Below the pieces are notes generated by a model that saw only the letters and a list, made by a program, of their open reading frames with translations, did not search any database and had not been told where the DNA came from. Shown in pieces: positions 34,557 through 44,639 of a stretch of DNA of 64,000 bases. This DNA comes from Paraburkholderia guartelaensis. Its GTDB lineage: Bacteria > Pseudomonadota > Gammaproteobacteria > Burkholderiales > Burkholderiaceae. The stretch is from assembly GCF_004353905.1 (NCBI RefSeq), contig NZ_SMOD01000001.1, positions 248,001-312,000 on the forward strand. Reading direction: 5' to 3'. The first letter of the stretch is position 1; each line of letters opens with the position of its first letter. A program made the position numbers and the translations under genes.

Positions 34557-34988
34557 CTAGCACTCAGGCTCGCGAATGACGAGCCGCTCGACACGCATGC
34601 GCCCGGGAGGCTCGAAGTAGGTTCCGAACCGAACCAGCCCGGCTTTCCTCAGATGACAGACCATAGTGAAGCTCACGAGGAGCCCTGGATCGGGCTTGTC
34701 GCTGATCTCGATGTCGATCGAACGCAGACGTGGCTCGAACTTGAGCAGCGTGTTTTCCATCTGGTTGCGCAAATCGTGGACTGACGCTGGCAAGTTCTTG
34801 TAGAAGTCGGTCAGGTCCGGCAATCCATATTCGGGCACATGCTTGAGCGCACCCGCTCGCGTGTTCAGGATTCGCCCTATGTTTGCCTGGACGCTCAGAA
34901 TTTCGAGCGTATTGGCATCGTGGTTTTCGAGTGCCTCGCCATTGATGTGGCCAAGCAGCATGTCATAGAGAGACGGGCCTGTCGGCAT
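34557..34988 (-). CDS. tssE: type VI secretion baseplate protein TssE
   Basis: A 143-residue gp25-like baseplate wedge protein. Typical features are SIxANIGRILNTR-like sequence near 33-43, GLPDLTDFYKN, and a C-terminal RFGTYFEPPGRMRVERLVI. It is the only T6SS gene here on the minus strand. Thirteen bases upstream of its start lies the stop of a 39-codon remnant in the same direction, so it was once part of a longer operon. Intact itself, but without sheath or tube genes nearby. Confidence 0.88.
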   Translation of the reverse strand: MPTGPSLYDMLLGHINGEALENHDANTLEILSVQANIGRILNTRAGALKHVPEYGLPDLTDFYKNLPASVHDLRNQMENTLLKFEPRLRSIDIEISDKPDPGLLVSFTMVCHLRKAGLVRFGTYFEPPGRMRVERLVIREPEC

Positions 34989-35001
34989 GGCAAGGTCCCC
35001 A

Positions 35002-35121
35002 TTACCCGGATGTTGCGGTCATGGCCGCGACAGGCTCGGCCCGATCCACGAAATCGATCGTGAGACCGCCTTCGGTCGCACTCGACAGGATGATCTTCGC
35101 CGGGGTTATTGATGCATCGCT
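35002..35121 (-). pseudogene. 3'-end remnant of a gene once upstream of tssE
   Basis: Read on the minus strand, 39 codons run without a stop from just after an in-frame TAG (35122-35124) to a TAA at 35002-35004, 13 bases before tssE. The translation (ITPAKIILSSATEGGLTIDF, then VDRAEPVAAMTATSG) looks like a natural protein C-terminus, unlike the plus-strand reading. It is most likely the tail of a lost T6SS gene. ClpV (TssH) is one candidate since its C-terminus has a similar beta pattern, but this is unproven. Confidence 0.55.
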
Positions 35122-37897
35122 CTATAGTCTCACCCGCACCCTAGCCGACGTCGGCGTTGCACGCCTTGCCCATGACAATCGGGACCGCTATCCGGCTGAG
35201 CTTTCGCAGCATATCGAAGGGGGGAGCAGCGCGTTGTCGGGACTCGTCTTGCGCACAGCCCAGCATTGGCGCCACGCCGTACACGGCCTCCTGTTCGCGC
35301 CGCTCTTCAAGGAGCGCGAGCTGGACCTACGAACCGAGAAGAATGAGAGCGACGGCAAGTCCGAAGCGGAGACTGCATTGCCGCAGCACCATTCGATCTG
35401 GCAAACCATCGCGGACCACAGCCGCAAGGTGCACGGCCGGCGCGTCGGCTTTTCATTTTCGACGACAGCCGCATGGATCGCCACGGCAGTCGTTGGCCTC
35501 TTCACCGTGGGCACCATCGTGTCGGGTTTCACGAACCGCGCAACGATCAGCGCCGCCAATGACACGGTTGCCAGACTTTCAGGCACCCAGAACCCCACGC
35601 AGCCAATGCAGACACTGGACAGCCTCGACAAACAAATCGATACGCTCGAAGTGCGCCAGCGCGAAGGCGCGCCGTGGACATCGCGCTTTGGCCTGAATCA
35701 GGACCGCACACTGCTAGCCGCCCTCCGGCCCGCCTATGCCGATGCCGCGGGCCGCATACTCGTGAGCCCGATTCGCCACAAGCTGGAGGACCGCCTGCGC
35801 CAGCTCGCCTCCATGTCCGATGAGGAAATCGCAAGCGGCGGTAGCGCGCAGGCACAAGCCGCCTACGATACGCTCAAAGCCTATCTGATGCTTGCGAGGC
35901 CCGAGCGTGCCGCGGCGTCCTTCCTGACACCGCAATTCCTCGCGACCGCGGTTCCGGCACGCCCATTCAACTCGTCGGTTACGTCGGGCACATGGGAAGA
36001 TCTGCGTCAGCACACCGTCGCGTTTCTGGCGAGTCACATCGGGATGCAAACATCGGCCGGCGCCCGTGCGCTTGCCATTACGGCAGATAGCAGCCTGGTC
36101 GCGGCCGCCCGTCAGACGATCATCGGCGTTCGCGGCATCCAGAATTCGACGGAGGCGGTCTACCAGCAGATCCTTGAGGACGCGAAACCGAAGTACCCGC
36201 CAGTTTCCCTCGCCACACTGCTCGGAGACACCACCGGTCGCGGACTCTTCAACACGCCGCAGACGATCCCGGGCATCTTTACGCGCGACGCGTGGGAACA
36301 GCGCATTTCGAAGGCTATAGACGAAGCGAGCGAGCAGGGCAACATCGCTGGCGACTGGGTGTTGTCGGATGCGAAATCCGACAACCAGGCACCGTCGACA
36401 CTGAGAGCCGAACTGCGCCAACGCTACTTCGATGACTACGCGCGCGCATGGGAGCTGTTCCTCAACAGCCTGCGCTGGCAGTCCACCCCTACACTATCGG
36501 CGACCGCCGATCAGCTCACGCTTCTAGGTGATCCGCAACGCTCTCCGCTGGTTGCGCTCATGACCGCAGTCGTGTATCAGGCAGGCGCGGGCGCAGCAAC
36601 GCAATCGCTTTCGGATTCCCTGATCAGCAAGGCGCAACTGCTGGTCGGCCGCGACGAAAAAGATCCGTCGAAGCAGGCACAGCCCCAACTCGCCCCGCTC
36701 GCGGACGCGTTCGGGCCGATCCTGCGTCTGACCGGCAGCGATCTCGTGATCGGCACGTCGCCACAATCCGCCAAGGGCGCCGCGCAAATGGCGTCCACTG
36801 CGGACCTGAGTCTCGCCCGCTATCTCGAACGCGTGACGTCGATGCGGTTGAAGCTGCAACAAATGGTGAACAGCGCCGACACTGAGGCGATGGCGCGTGT
36901 GGCCGCGCAGTCCGTGTTGCAGGGCAAGACGTCCGACATCGCGGACAGCCGTGAGTACGCGAGCCGCGTGGCCGCCAGTCTCGGCGAGCAATGGGCGGGA
37001 TTCGGCCAACTGCTGCAGGCACCGTTGAACCAGACCTGGCAGGCAGTTGTGCAGCCGGCGGCGGCGAGTCTGAATGACATCTGGCGCAATTCAATCGTGG
37101 CCGACTGGAACCAGGCTTTCGGCGGTCGCTATCCGTTCGCAGACTCGGACAACGACGCTTCGATACCCGACATGGTTCGCTTCATGCGCCCGGACAGCGG
37201 CGTGATCGCGCAGTTCGTTGCGATGCAGTTGGCCGGCATCGTCGAGCGGCAGGGAGACAGGTGGGTGGCCGCGCAAGGTCCAGATCACGGCACGCTCATC
37301 CTCGATCCGGGCTTCCTCGACAGTCTGAACCGGCTGTTGCGCGTTGGGATCGTACTGTTCCCGTCCGGCGATGCCCATATCCGGTTTGATCTGCGCGGCG
37401 TCGCAACACCGGGCATCGCGGATATGCGGATCGTGTTCTCGAACAACGATCTGCACTACTTCAACCAGAGGGAAGAATGGGTGCCGTTCGAGTGGCCGGG
37501 CCAGTCGCTGGATAACCTGTCGCACATCGAATGGCGGACGGAGCAGGCCGGCCTGCGCTCGGCCCTCGACGCACAGGGGCGGTTCGGGCCGATCCGCTTG
37601 CTGGAGCGTGCGAAGGTGTCCCAGCAGGACAACGCGCGCTATCTGCTGACGTGGACGCCGGACTCGAGTCAGGGCATCCCGCTCAAGGTCCAGTTGCGCA
37701 GCGACGGCGGTGCCGGGCCGCTCGGCGTGCTGCAACTCCGTCACTTCACGCTGCCCACCCGGATTTTTGCAGGTGGCGGAAAGTCGGGGCCCACGACTGC
37801 CACGAGCAATCCTCCGCCGTTGCCGCCGGCCGCACTGGCCACAGCGAAACAGGCGGCCATGCCATTGCCCCACGGTTCCGTGCCGGAGGCCCAATGA
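35021..37897 (+). pseudogene. tssM: 5'-truncated tssM (IcmF-like) lacking GTPase and first two membrane helices
   Basis: The frame encodes 958 residues. From about residue 32 on it matches the part of TssM after the GTPase domain: LADVGVARLAHDNRDRYP, FAPLFKERE, a membrane helix (about 147-170), then the periplasmic domain to the C-terminus. Full TssM is normally 1100-1300 residues with two N-terminal helices and a cytoplasmic GTPase domain; both are missing. The first 30 residues (MAATGSARSTKSIVRPPS) look like antisense of the tssE-upstream remnant, so the ATG at 35021 is accidental. Overlaps tssA by ATGA. Probably non-functional, though the rest of the frame is intact. Confidence 0.8.
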
Positions 37898-39477
37898 AGC
37901 TCGGAGAATTGTTTAGAAGCCTGTTCCCGGCGCGTGAAGACGCTGGGGAACTTGTCCGCGCGCGTCTGGATGCGTGGGCGCCGTGGCTGCAGCCGCTCGC
38001 GGATGAGGCCGGCGTCGGCCGCGATCCCGGCTACGAGGATGCGTTCTTCGCCCTGAAGGACGAGGCGAGCAAGCTTTCGGATATCGACGAGAGTTTGATC
38101 GTGCGTTCCTGCGAACAGCTTTTGAAGGAGACCGGCAAGGATCTGCGCCTGGCGGGCTACTATGCGTTTGCGCGGCTGCGCCAAGATGGGTCAGCGGGCT
38201 TCGCGGACGGCCTGGAACTCGTCGCCGCGCTCGTCGATCGTTTTGGCGAAGGCGTGCTGCCCGCGCGCGCCGAAGCGAAGAAAGGCGCACTTGAAATGCT
38301 GGCCACCACGCGCGTGATGGAACTCCTCAATAGCCGCGGCGAATTTGCACCTGTCGACCTCGAGCGCTCGCTCGCAGCACTCGACGTACTGGTGACGCTC
38401 ACCAGTGCATGGCCTGAGACCGCGCGACCCAATCTGGCGCCGCTTATCTCGCGCTTCGAACGCAAGGAGGGTTCGGATTCCTGCGAAGGAGCGATTTCTG
38501 CGCCCCCATTGCCCGCTATGGCGAGTCCATCAACCGGACCGATCACCTCGACACGTGACCTGCTCGATCAGGCCCGCACGATGGCCACATGGCTGCACGA
38601 CCAGGAGAACGGCTACCTGCCGTCGGTGCGCCTTGTGCGCAGCGTGCGCTGGGACACGTTGCACGAAGTGCCACCGTCGGATGCCGCGTCGCACACGCGA
38701 CTCACAGCCCCGCGTTCCGAACTGCGTCAGCAAATGAAGCGGCTCGTGCTGCAAAAGCAGTGGCATGAACTGCTGGAACGTGTCGAGGGTACGTTCATGG
38801 AAGGCGTCAATCATCTCTGGTTCGATCTGCAGTTCTTTCAGCATACCGCCCTCGACCACCTTGGCGCGCCTTACAGCGCATGGCGCGAGCTGCTGCGTGC
38901 GGACTTCGCCCTCTTTCTCGAAAGACTTCCCGGGATTGAGCGGCTCTCATTCAACGACGGCACACCGTTCGCGGACGATACGACGCTCGAATGGATTGCG
39001 CGCCACGCTGTGGTGCGCGACCTCGAAGCGGGCGAGGGCATGGCTTCCTTGCCGGTGTCCGCAGACAACGAAGAAGAGAGCGCCGGCGATTGGCCGGAGA
39101 TCGAGGCGCAGGCGCGGGATCTGGCCAGTCGAGATGGCATCGAAGCAGCGTTTGCGTGGCTCGAAGCGCTGCCAGGGATGCGGACCGAACGGCACCGTTA
39201 CCTGCAGCGGTTCGTAATGGCACGCCTCGCCGATCATGCCGGTCGTGCGGATACGGCAGTTGCGCTGCTAGTCGAGCTGGACACCGCCGCACAGTCATTG
39301 CCGCTCATCCGCTGGGAGCCTTCTCTCGTATTCGAGGTGAAGTCCCAGTTGCTGCGGGCGCTCAAAGCGGCAAGCAACCGCAAGGATGCCGACAAGCCCG
39401 TTCTCGCCCGCCGTATCGGTGAACTGCAGGCCGAATTGATCCGGCTCGACCCGGCCCGCGCGCTGACGATCGCGTGA
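37894..39477 (+). CDS. tssA: type VI secretion protein TssA (ImpA N-domain, VasJ type)
   Basis: A 527-residue protein. The N-terminal ImpA-like domain (about 55-200: DEASKLSDIDESLIVRS, LAGYYAFARLRQDG, ALVDRFGEGVLP) caps the sheath in T6SS. The C-terminal half contains helical segments WHELLERVEGTFMEG and YSAWRELLRADFALFLERLPG of the VasJ type. The start overlaps the tssM stop (ATGA) with GGAGG upstream. Intact frame. Without sheath genes its usual partner must come from another locus, if it acts at all. Confidence 0.87.
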   Translation: MKLGELFRSLFPAREDAGELVRARLDAWAPWLQPLADEAGVGRDPGYEDAFFALKDEASKLSDIDESLIVRSCEQLLKETGKDLRLAGYYAFARLRQDGSAGFADGLELVAALVDRFGEGVLPARAEAKKGALEMLATTRVMELLNSRGEFAPVDLERSLAALDVLVTLTSAWPETARPNLAPLISRFERKEGSDSCEGAISAPPLPAMASPSTGPITSTRDLLDQARTMATWLHDQENGYLPSVRLVRSVRWDTLHEVPPSDAASHTRLTAPRSELRQQMKRLVLQKQWHELLERVEGTFMEGVNHLWFDLQFFQHTALDHLGAPYSAWRELLRADFALFLERLPGIERLSFNDGTPFADDTTLEWIARHAVVRDLEAGEGMASLPVSADNEEESAGDWPEIEAQARDLASRDGIEAAFAWLEALPGMRTERHRYLQRFVMARLADHAGRADTAVALLVELDTAAQSLPLIRWEPSLVFEVKSQLLRALKAASNRKDADKPVLARRIGELQAELIRLDPARALTIA

Positions 39478-39496
39478 ATCTGCTCCGGAAAAATAG

Positions 39497-41308
39497 ATGA
39501 ACAACGACGACCCCATCCTGCGCTACTACGAAGCCGAGATGCGTTACCTGCGTGAATCCGGCAAAGAGTTCGCCAAGGCCCATCCCGATCGCGCGCGCAT
39601 GCTCAACCTCGACCGCGTCGGCGACCGCGATCCCTATGTCGAGCGTCTCCACGAGGGATTCGCGTTTCTGGCAGGGCGTCTTCAGCAGAAGCTCGATGAC
39701 GAACTGCCGGAGCTCACTGAAGGGCTCGTGAGCCTCCTGTGGCCACATTACCTGCGAATGATTCCGTCGCTCTCGATCGCTGAACTCATTCCCCTGCGCG
39801 AGAAACTCCAGCGCACTGAAGTCGTGCCCGCCGGCGTACCGGTGCGTTCGGCGCCAATCAGCGTGCAGCCCGCGGGCAGCGGGAGCACGACGGCACGCAC
39901 CGTGCAATGTCTCTATCGGACCACTCAGGCGGTCATGCTGCAGCCGCTTGCTATCACGCATGCGGGACCTGCCGTGCGCCATGATGGCCGCTCGGTCATC
40001 CGGCTGGGCTTCGAGTTGCAGCATTCGGCGCGCCGCGAAGAAACCGACCTTTCGCGCGTGCGCTTGCATCTGAACGCCGATTTGCCGGTGGCGTTCTCCA
40101 TGCACCTCGCACTCACGCGCCGGGTCGACACGATTCTCTGGCGAATTCCACAGGTGCGTGACGGCGAGCCTGTGCCGCTGCCCGGCATCACGATCGAACC
40201 CGCGGGTTTCTCGACCGACGAACGGCTATGGCCCAAAGCCGATGCCGCATTTTCTGGGCTCCAACTACTGCTCGAATATTTTTCGTTTCGCGAGAAATTC
40301 CTTTTCGTGGATCTGTGCGGCTTGGACGTCGCGAAGCTCCCCGTGCAAGCGACTCGCTTCGAGCTGGAATTCGTGCTCAATGAGGCTTACCCGTCAGACC
40401 AGCGTTTCACTAGCGAGAACATTCGATTGTTCTGCGCACCGGTGATCAACCTTTTTGAACTCGACGCGGAACCCATCGAAATCGACCATCACGAAACCGA
40501 GTATCGCGTCGTGCCAGCCGGTCATCACGGGGAGCACGTCGAAACGTATTCGGTCGATGCGATCGAGACGTTCGATCATGACACGGCCGAGCGCTACGAG
40601 TACGTCCCCTTTGCTACGTTCCGGCATCGCGGGGGCATGCTCAGGCACGAGGCGCCGGAGCGGTACTTCCATGGACGCGTGCGGCGCGGGATGTCGGGGC
40701 TTCACGAGACCTGGGTGATCCTGGGTGGCCACGCCTGGGAGACACTGGAGACGCTACCGGAAGAAAGCCTATCGCTACGCGTGACGGGTACCAATGGCAT
40801 GCTGCCGCGCAAGGGATTGCGTGAGGCGAGCATCAGCGAACTCGCCGCGAGCACACCGAACGTCGCGGGCGTGCGCAATCTCGTCGCGCCTACGCTGCCG
40901 CTTTATCCGCCCACGGGCGACCGGTTCCAGTGGCGCGTTCTTTCCCATCTCGCTCCGAATTTCCTCTCGATGATGAATGCGGAGGTGCTGCGCGGCGCGC
41001 TCGCGCTCTACGACTGGACTGACGATGAATTGAACCGCCGGCGCCTTGCCGCCATTCTCTGGGTCTCGCAGGAATTGCTCGAGGAAGTGTCGGGCGGCGC
41101 GGTCGAGCGCGGGGTGCTGATTGAGGTGACGCTCGATTCGCAAGCGTTCGCCGGCGAGGGCGACGTCATGCTCTTTGGTGAACTGCTGCACCGGTTCTTC
41201 GCACTGTATGCGGAAATCAACCTGTTCACTAAGCTCTCCATCGTGAGCCTGCCGTCGCAGACCCGCACCGTCTGGCCACGCAGCAAGGCACAACGCGCAC
41301 CGCTATGA
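39497..41308 (+). CDS. tssF: type VI secretion baseplate protein TssF
   Basis: A 603-residue TssF/ImpG/VasA baseplate wedge protein. The N-terminus is diagnostic: ILRYYEAEMRYLRESGKEFA, followed by PDRARMLNLDRVGDRDPYVE and LLWPHYLRMIPSLSI. The length is normal and the frame uninterrupted. It begins 19 bases after tssA and its stop overlaps the tssG start by ATGA, so it is translationally coupled. Confidence 0.93.
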   Translation: MNNDDPILRYYEAEMRYLRESGKEFAKAHPDRARMLNLDRVGDRDPYVERLHEGFAFLAGRLQQKLDDELPELTEGLVSLLWPHYLRMIPSLSIAELIPLREKLQRTEVVPAGVPVRSAPISVQPAGSGSTTARTVQCLYRTTQAVMLQPLAITHAGPAVRHDGRSVIRLGFELQHSARREETDLSRVRLHLNADLPVAFSMHLALTRRVDTILWRIPQVRDGEPVPLPGITIEPAGFSTDERLWPKADAAFSGLQLLLEYFSFREKFLFVDLCGLDVAKLPVQATRFELEFVLNEAYPSDQRFTSENIRLFCAPVINLFELDAEPIEIDHHETEYRVVPAGHHGEHVETYSVDAIETFDHDTAERYEYVPFATFRHRGGMLRHEAPERYFHGRVRRGMSGLHETWVILGGHAWETLETLPEESLSLRVTGTNGMLPRKGLREASISELAASTPNVAGVRNLVAPTLPLYPPTGDRFQWRVLSHLAPNFLSMMNAEVLRGALALYDWTDDELNRRRLAAILWVSQELLEEVSGGAVERGVLIEVTLDSQAFAGEGDVMLFGELLHRFFALYAEINLFTKLSIVSLPSQTRTVWPRSKAQRAPL

Positions 41309-42414
41309 AGCCTCAGGATCTTCCCAATCTCGAACCGCTGGTTGCGTCCCTGCTGACTCGAGCGCCGCAGATGAGTTTCATGCAACTGTGCCGCCTGTTG
41401 GAGGTCGGCGCCCCCGATCGTCCCGGGTTCGGAACACGCGATACACCGGAGCATGAGCAGGTGCGTTTCGGCTCGTGGCCGCGCGCCGGGTTTCCCGCAG
41501 GAGAAGTTGCCACTGTCGATTTCGGTGATGCATGGGACGAGTCACGACGACACCACACGCCTGTCGTGCGCACGACGTTCATGGGCCTCTACGGCGTCGA
41601 TGCGGCGATGCCGTCACACATGATCGACGACATCGTTTTGCGAGAAGAGGGGCATGAGGTCGTCGAGTCATTTCTCGACCGCTTCAATCACCGCTTCGTC
41701 ACGATGCTCTATCGGGCGTGGAAAAAGTACCGCTACGTGGAGAGTTTTCGTCCGGGTGGAACCGACCCGCATTCGCTCAATCTGTTGTGTCTGGTTGGGT
41801 TTGGCTGGGGAGACAAGCCCAAACGCGCCGGGTTGCCCGATTCACGGATGCTCGCACTGCTGGGCCTGTTGACCCAGAAGACACGTACGCCGGAAGGACT
41901 CGCGGGCGTCATTGCACTGGCCTTGCCCGGCGTGGACGTTCGCGTCGACGAGTTTTTTCCGGCGATCACGGGGACCGGAAAACCTCGGCCGCTGACTTCA
42001 CGCCCGGCGTCACCGGAACCCGTGACGGCCGGCGTGCAAAAAGGGCTAGGGGGCGGCTACGTGCTGGGCAAGCGACTGACCTATCGCAGTCGTGCTGCAC
42101 GGGCCACGCTGCGCCCCTGCAACGCACAGCAGGCTCACGACCTGTTGCCTGGAGCGTGGCTCAACCGCGAACTGCTGGCTTTCGTGCGGCTGTATGCGGG
42201 CGTGAAGGCTGACATCCATCTGCGCATGCAGGTGTCCTCAAGGATTGCGCCGTTGCCGGCAATCGGCTCGGTGGCCGCCGAACCCGCGCCGCGGCTTGGC
42301 TGGACAACGGTACTGCCCGCCAAAGAAGACCGCATTATCACTATTCCACTCGGGATCGTCGAGGCGTTTCCCGCCCCCGCGCCGAACCCACATCTGAGTC
42401 CGCAACGTGCATAA
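41305..42414 (+). CDS. tssG: type VI secretion baseplate protein TssG
   Basis: A 369-residue TssG/ImpH protein. Diagnostic segments are MSFMQLCRLLEVGAP near the start, TTFMGLYGVDAAMPSH, ESFLDRFNHRFVTMLYRAW and a C-terminal GAWLNRELLAFVRLYAG. Works with TssE, TssF and TssK in the baseplate wedge. Intact, coupled to tssF by ATGA, followed by tssJ. Confidence 0.92.
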   Translation: MKPQDLPNLEPLVASLLTRAPQMSFMQLCRLLEVGAPDRPGFGTRDTPEHEQVRFGSWPRAGFPAGEVATVDFGDAWDESRRHHTPVVRTTFMGLYGVDAAMPSHMIDDIVLREEGHEVVESFLDRFNHRFVTMLYRAWKKYRYVESFRPGGTDPHSLNLLCLVGFGWGDKPKRAGLPDSRMLALLGLLTQKTRTPEGLAGVIALALPGVDVRVDEFFPAITGTGKPRPLTSRPASPEPVTAGVQKGLGGGYVLGKRLTYRSRAARATLRPCNAQQAHDLLPGAWLNRELLAFVRLYAGVKADIHLRMQVSSRIAPLPAIGSVAAEPAPRLGWTTVLPAKEDRIITIPLGIVEAFPAPAPNPHLSPQRA

Positions 42415-42427
42415 CCGGGCATCTCTT

Positions 42428-42958
42428 ATGTTTATTCGTCTGGCCGTTACCACCGCTGCATCCGTCTTCCTGCTGTCGGGTTGTGGCGCGTGGCAGGCAG
42501 TTTCCGACACCACGTCGAATGCTTTTCACGCGGTTTTCTACAAGAAGGTCAAGATCCTCAATGTCGATCTGGCCGCGCGTCAGGCATTGAATCCGGATGA
42601 TGCTGGGCGTCCGACTTCGGTCGCCGTGCGCGTCTATCAGCTCAGGGATCGCAAGATCTTCGACGCAGCCTCTTACGACGATCTGCTCAAGAACGATCGC
42701 AGCGTCCTCGCGCAGGACCTGCAGGACAGCATGGCAGCCGCGCTGAATCCAGGGGCTTCCGCCAGCCTGACGCAGGCGATGAAGGGCGATACGCAATACG
42801 TGGCCATCGTCGCGTTTTATCGCAATCCGGGTAGTGGCAATGGGTGGAAGTACGTGATCGAAAAGAAAAAGCTCGATCCGGAAAAACCGCTCAAACTCGA
42901 ACTCGTGAACCAGCTACTGCTCGCGGACGACGCTCCTTCACAGAAGGCAACGCACTAA
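42428..42958 (+). CDS. tssJ: type VI secretion outer-membrane lipoprotein TssJ
   Basis: A 176-residue lipoprotein with signal peptide and lipobox (VFLLSGCGAWQAV, Cys at about 19). The mature domain has the transthyretin-like pattern of TssJ (SVAVRVYQLRDRKIFDAASYDDLL, YVAIVAFYRNPG). It normally anchors the TssM periplasmic domain, which is preserved here. The ATG at 42428 is preferred; a GTG at 42407 overlapping the tssG stop would add seven residues. Last gene of the T6SS fragment. Confidence 0.88.
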   Translation: MFIRLAVTTAASVFLLSGCGAWQAVSDTTSNAFHAVFYKKVKILNVDLAARQALNPDDAGRPTSVAVRVYQLRDRKIFDAASYDDLLKNDRSVLAQDLQDSMAAALNPGASASLTQAMKGDTQYVAIVAFYRNPGSGNGWKYVIEKKKLDPEKPLKLELVNQLLLADDAPSQKATH

Positions 42959-42968
42959 CGCAGCGAAC

Positions 42969-44435
42969 TCACTCCTCCCCCACAGCCGAAAGCGGCGCGG
43001 CCACGTGCTCGAGCGACTTGCGCTCCGCGTCGACGCCCCAGATCGCGGCCACGAGCGCAGCCGCGATCATGAGCGCCGATCCCACCACGTAGCCCGTGAA
43101 CACCTCGCTGCGCTGGTGCGTGTCGATCAGTCGTCCGAAGAATGCCGGACCGATGATGCCGCCCAGCGCCGTGCCGAACGCATAGAAAACAGCGATGGCA
43201 AGCGCCCGAATCTCCAGCGGGAATGATTCACTCACGGTCAGATAGGCAGAACTCGCAGCGGCGGAGGCGAAAAAGAAAATCACCATCCACGCGCCGGTTT
43301 GCATCGTCGCGGTGAGCATGCCTTGCTCGAACAGCCAGCCGCTCACCGTGAGCAGCACGCCCGAGAGTGCATAGGTCGCGGCGATCATCTTGCGCCGGCC
43401 AATCACGTCGAAGAGCCGCCCCAGCACGATCGGCCCGAGGAAGTTGCCGAGTGCGAACGGTAGCAGATAGAGGCCCACATCGCCGCCCGGCACGTGATAG
43501 AACTCGGTGAGCACGAGCGCGTAGGTAAAGAAAATCGCGTTGTAGAAGAAGGCCTGTGCCGTCATGAGCGATAGACCCACCAGCGCGCGACGGCGGTGGC
43601 GCACGAATATGGCATGAAACACCGCGCCCAGCGGTGTATGGCTGCGCGCATGCAGACGCAGCGGGTCGTTAGGCGGGTCTTCCAGCGTGTGGCCCGCATC
43701 GCGAAAGCGCGTTTCGATGCCCTCAACGATGTGCTTCGCCTCGTCGTGCTCGCCGTGCGTGAGCAGCCATCGCGGGCTTTCGGGTATCCAGCGGCGCATG
43801 GGCAAGATGATGAGCGCGAGTACCGCGCCGATGAAAAAGCACACGCGCCAGCCCCAGTCCGCGGGCAGCAGGTGCGGGTCGAGCAGCACGACTGAGCCCG
43901 CCGCGCCGATGGCTGCGCCCACCCAGAACGTGCCATTGATGCTGAGGTCGGTCCAGCCGCGTACGCGCGCGGGCGTGAACTCCTGGATCGTCGAATTGAT
44001 GGCCGCGTACTCGCCGCCGATGCCCGCGCCCGTGATCGCGCGAAACGCCACGAAACTCGCGAAGCTCCATGAGAACGCCGTTGCGGCGGTGGCAATCAGA
44101 TACACGGCGAGCGTGATGAAGAAGAGCTTGCGGCGGCCCAGCCGGTCCGTGAGCCAGCCGAAGCCGAGCGCGCCGCACACCGCGCCCGCAATATACGCGC
44201 TGCCGGCGAGGCCCACCTGCGCATTGTCGAGATGCAGCACCGGGCTCGTTTTTAGCGCACTCGCTACCGCACCGGCCAGCGTGACTTCGAGGCCGTCGAG
44301 CAACCAGGTGACGCCCAGCGCCACGACGATGAGCACATGAAAGCGGCCCCACGGCAAGCGATCGAGGCGCGCGGGCAGCGTGGTTTCGATGATGGGAGGC
44401 TTGTCAGTCGTCTCGGTCGTATTGGGAGGATTCAT
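42969..44435 (-). CDS. MFS transporter (sugar/aromatic-acid type)
   Basis: A 488-residue MFS transporter with 12 membrane segments. Loop 2-3 is GWLTDRLGRRKLFF (near 103), and GAGIGGEYAAINSTIQEF plus PESPRWLL in the central loop place it in the group with aromatic-acid and sugar carriers. It ends ten bases from the tssJ stop, convergent, and marks the right edge of the T6SS fragment. The substrate is unknown. Confidence 0.88.
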   Translation of the reverse strand: MNPPNTTETTDKPPIIETTLPARLDRLPWGRFHVLIVVALGVTWLLDGLEVTLAGAVASALKTSPVLHLDNAQVGLAGSAYIAGAVCGALGFGWLTDRLGRRKLFFITLAVYLIATAATAFSWSFASFVAFRAITGAGIGGEYAAINSTIQEFTPARVRGWTDLSINGTFWVGAAIGAAGSVVLLDPHLLPADWGWRVCFFIGAVLALIILPMRRWIPESPRWLLTHGEHDEAKHIVEGIETRFRDAGHTLEDPPNDPLRLHARSHTPLGAVFHAIFVRHRRRALVGLSLMTAQAFFYNAIFFTYALVLTEFYHVPGGDVGLYLLPFALGNFLGPIVLGRLFDVIGRRKMIAATYALSGVLLTVSGWLFEQGMLTATMQTGAWMVIFFFASAAASSAYLTVSESFPLEIRALAIAVFYAFGTALGGIIGPAFFGRLIDTHQRSEVFTGYVVGSALMIAAALVAAIWGVDAERKSLEHVAAPLSAVGEE

Positions 44436-44639
44436 CGGGCAAGGCTGGGTTCAGCACGCGATGCCTTGTAGCATGCGCCGTTCCTGAAATGAGGGCCCGC
44501 GTGAAAACAGAAAAATCAGCATGTGAGGAAACGGCTGACGTAACGTATCATCTGTTCATACAAAAGCGGGTGACGTGCAGGGAGCCTATATCCGGATCAT
44601 GTCCGGAACGGGGCGCGCCATCCATGCACAGGTGTGCCC

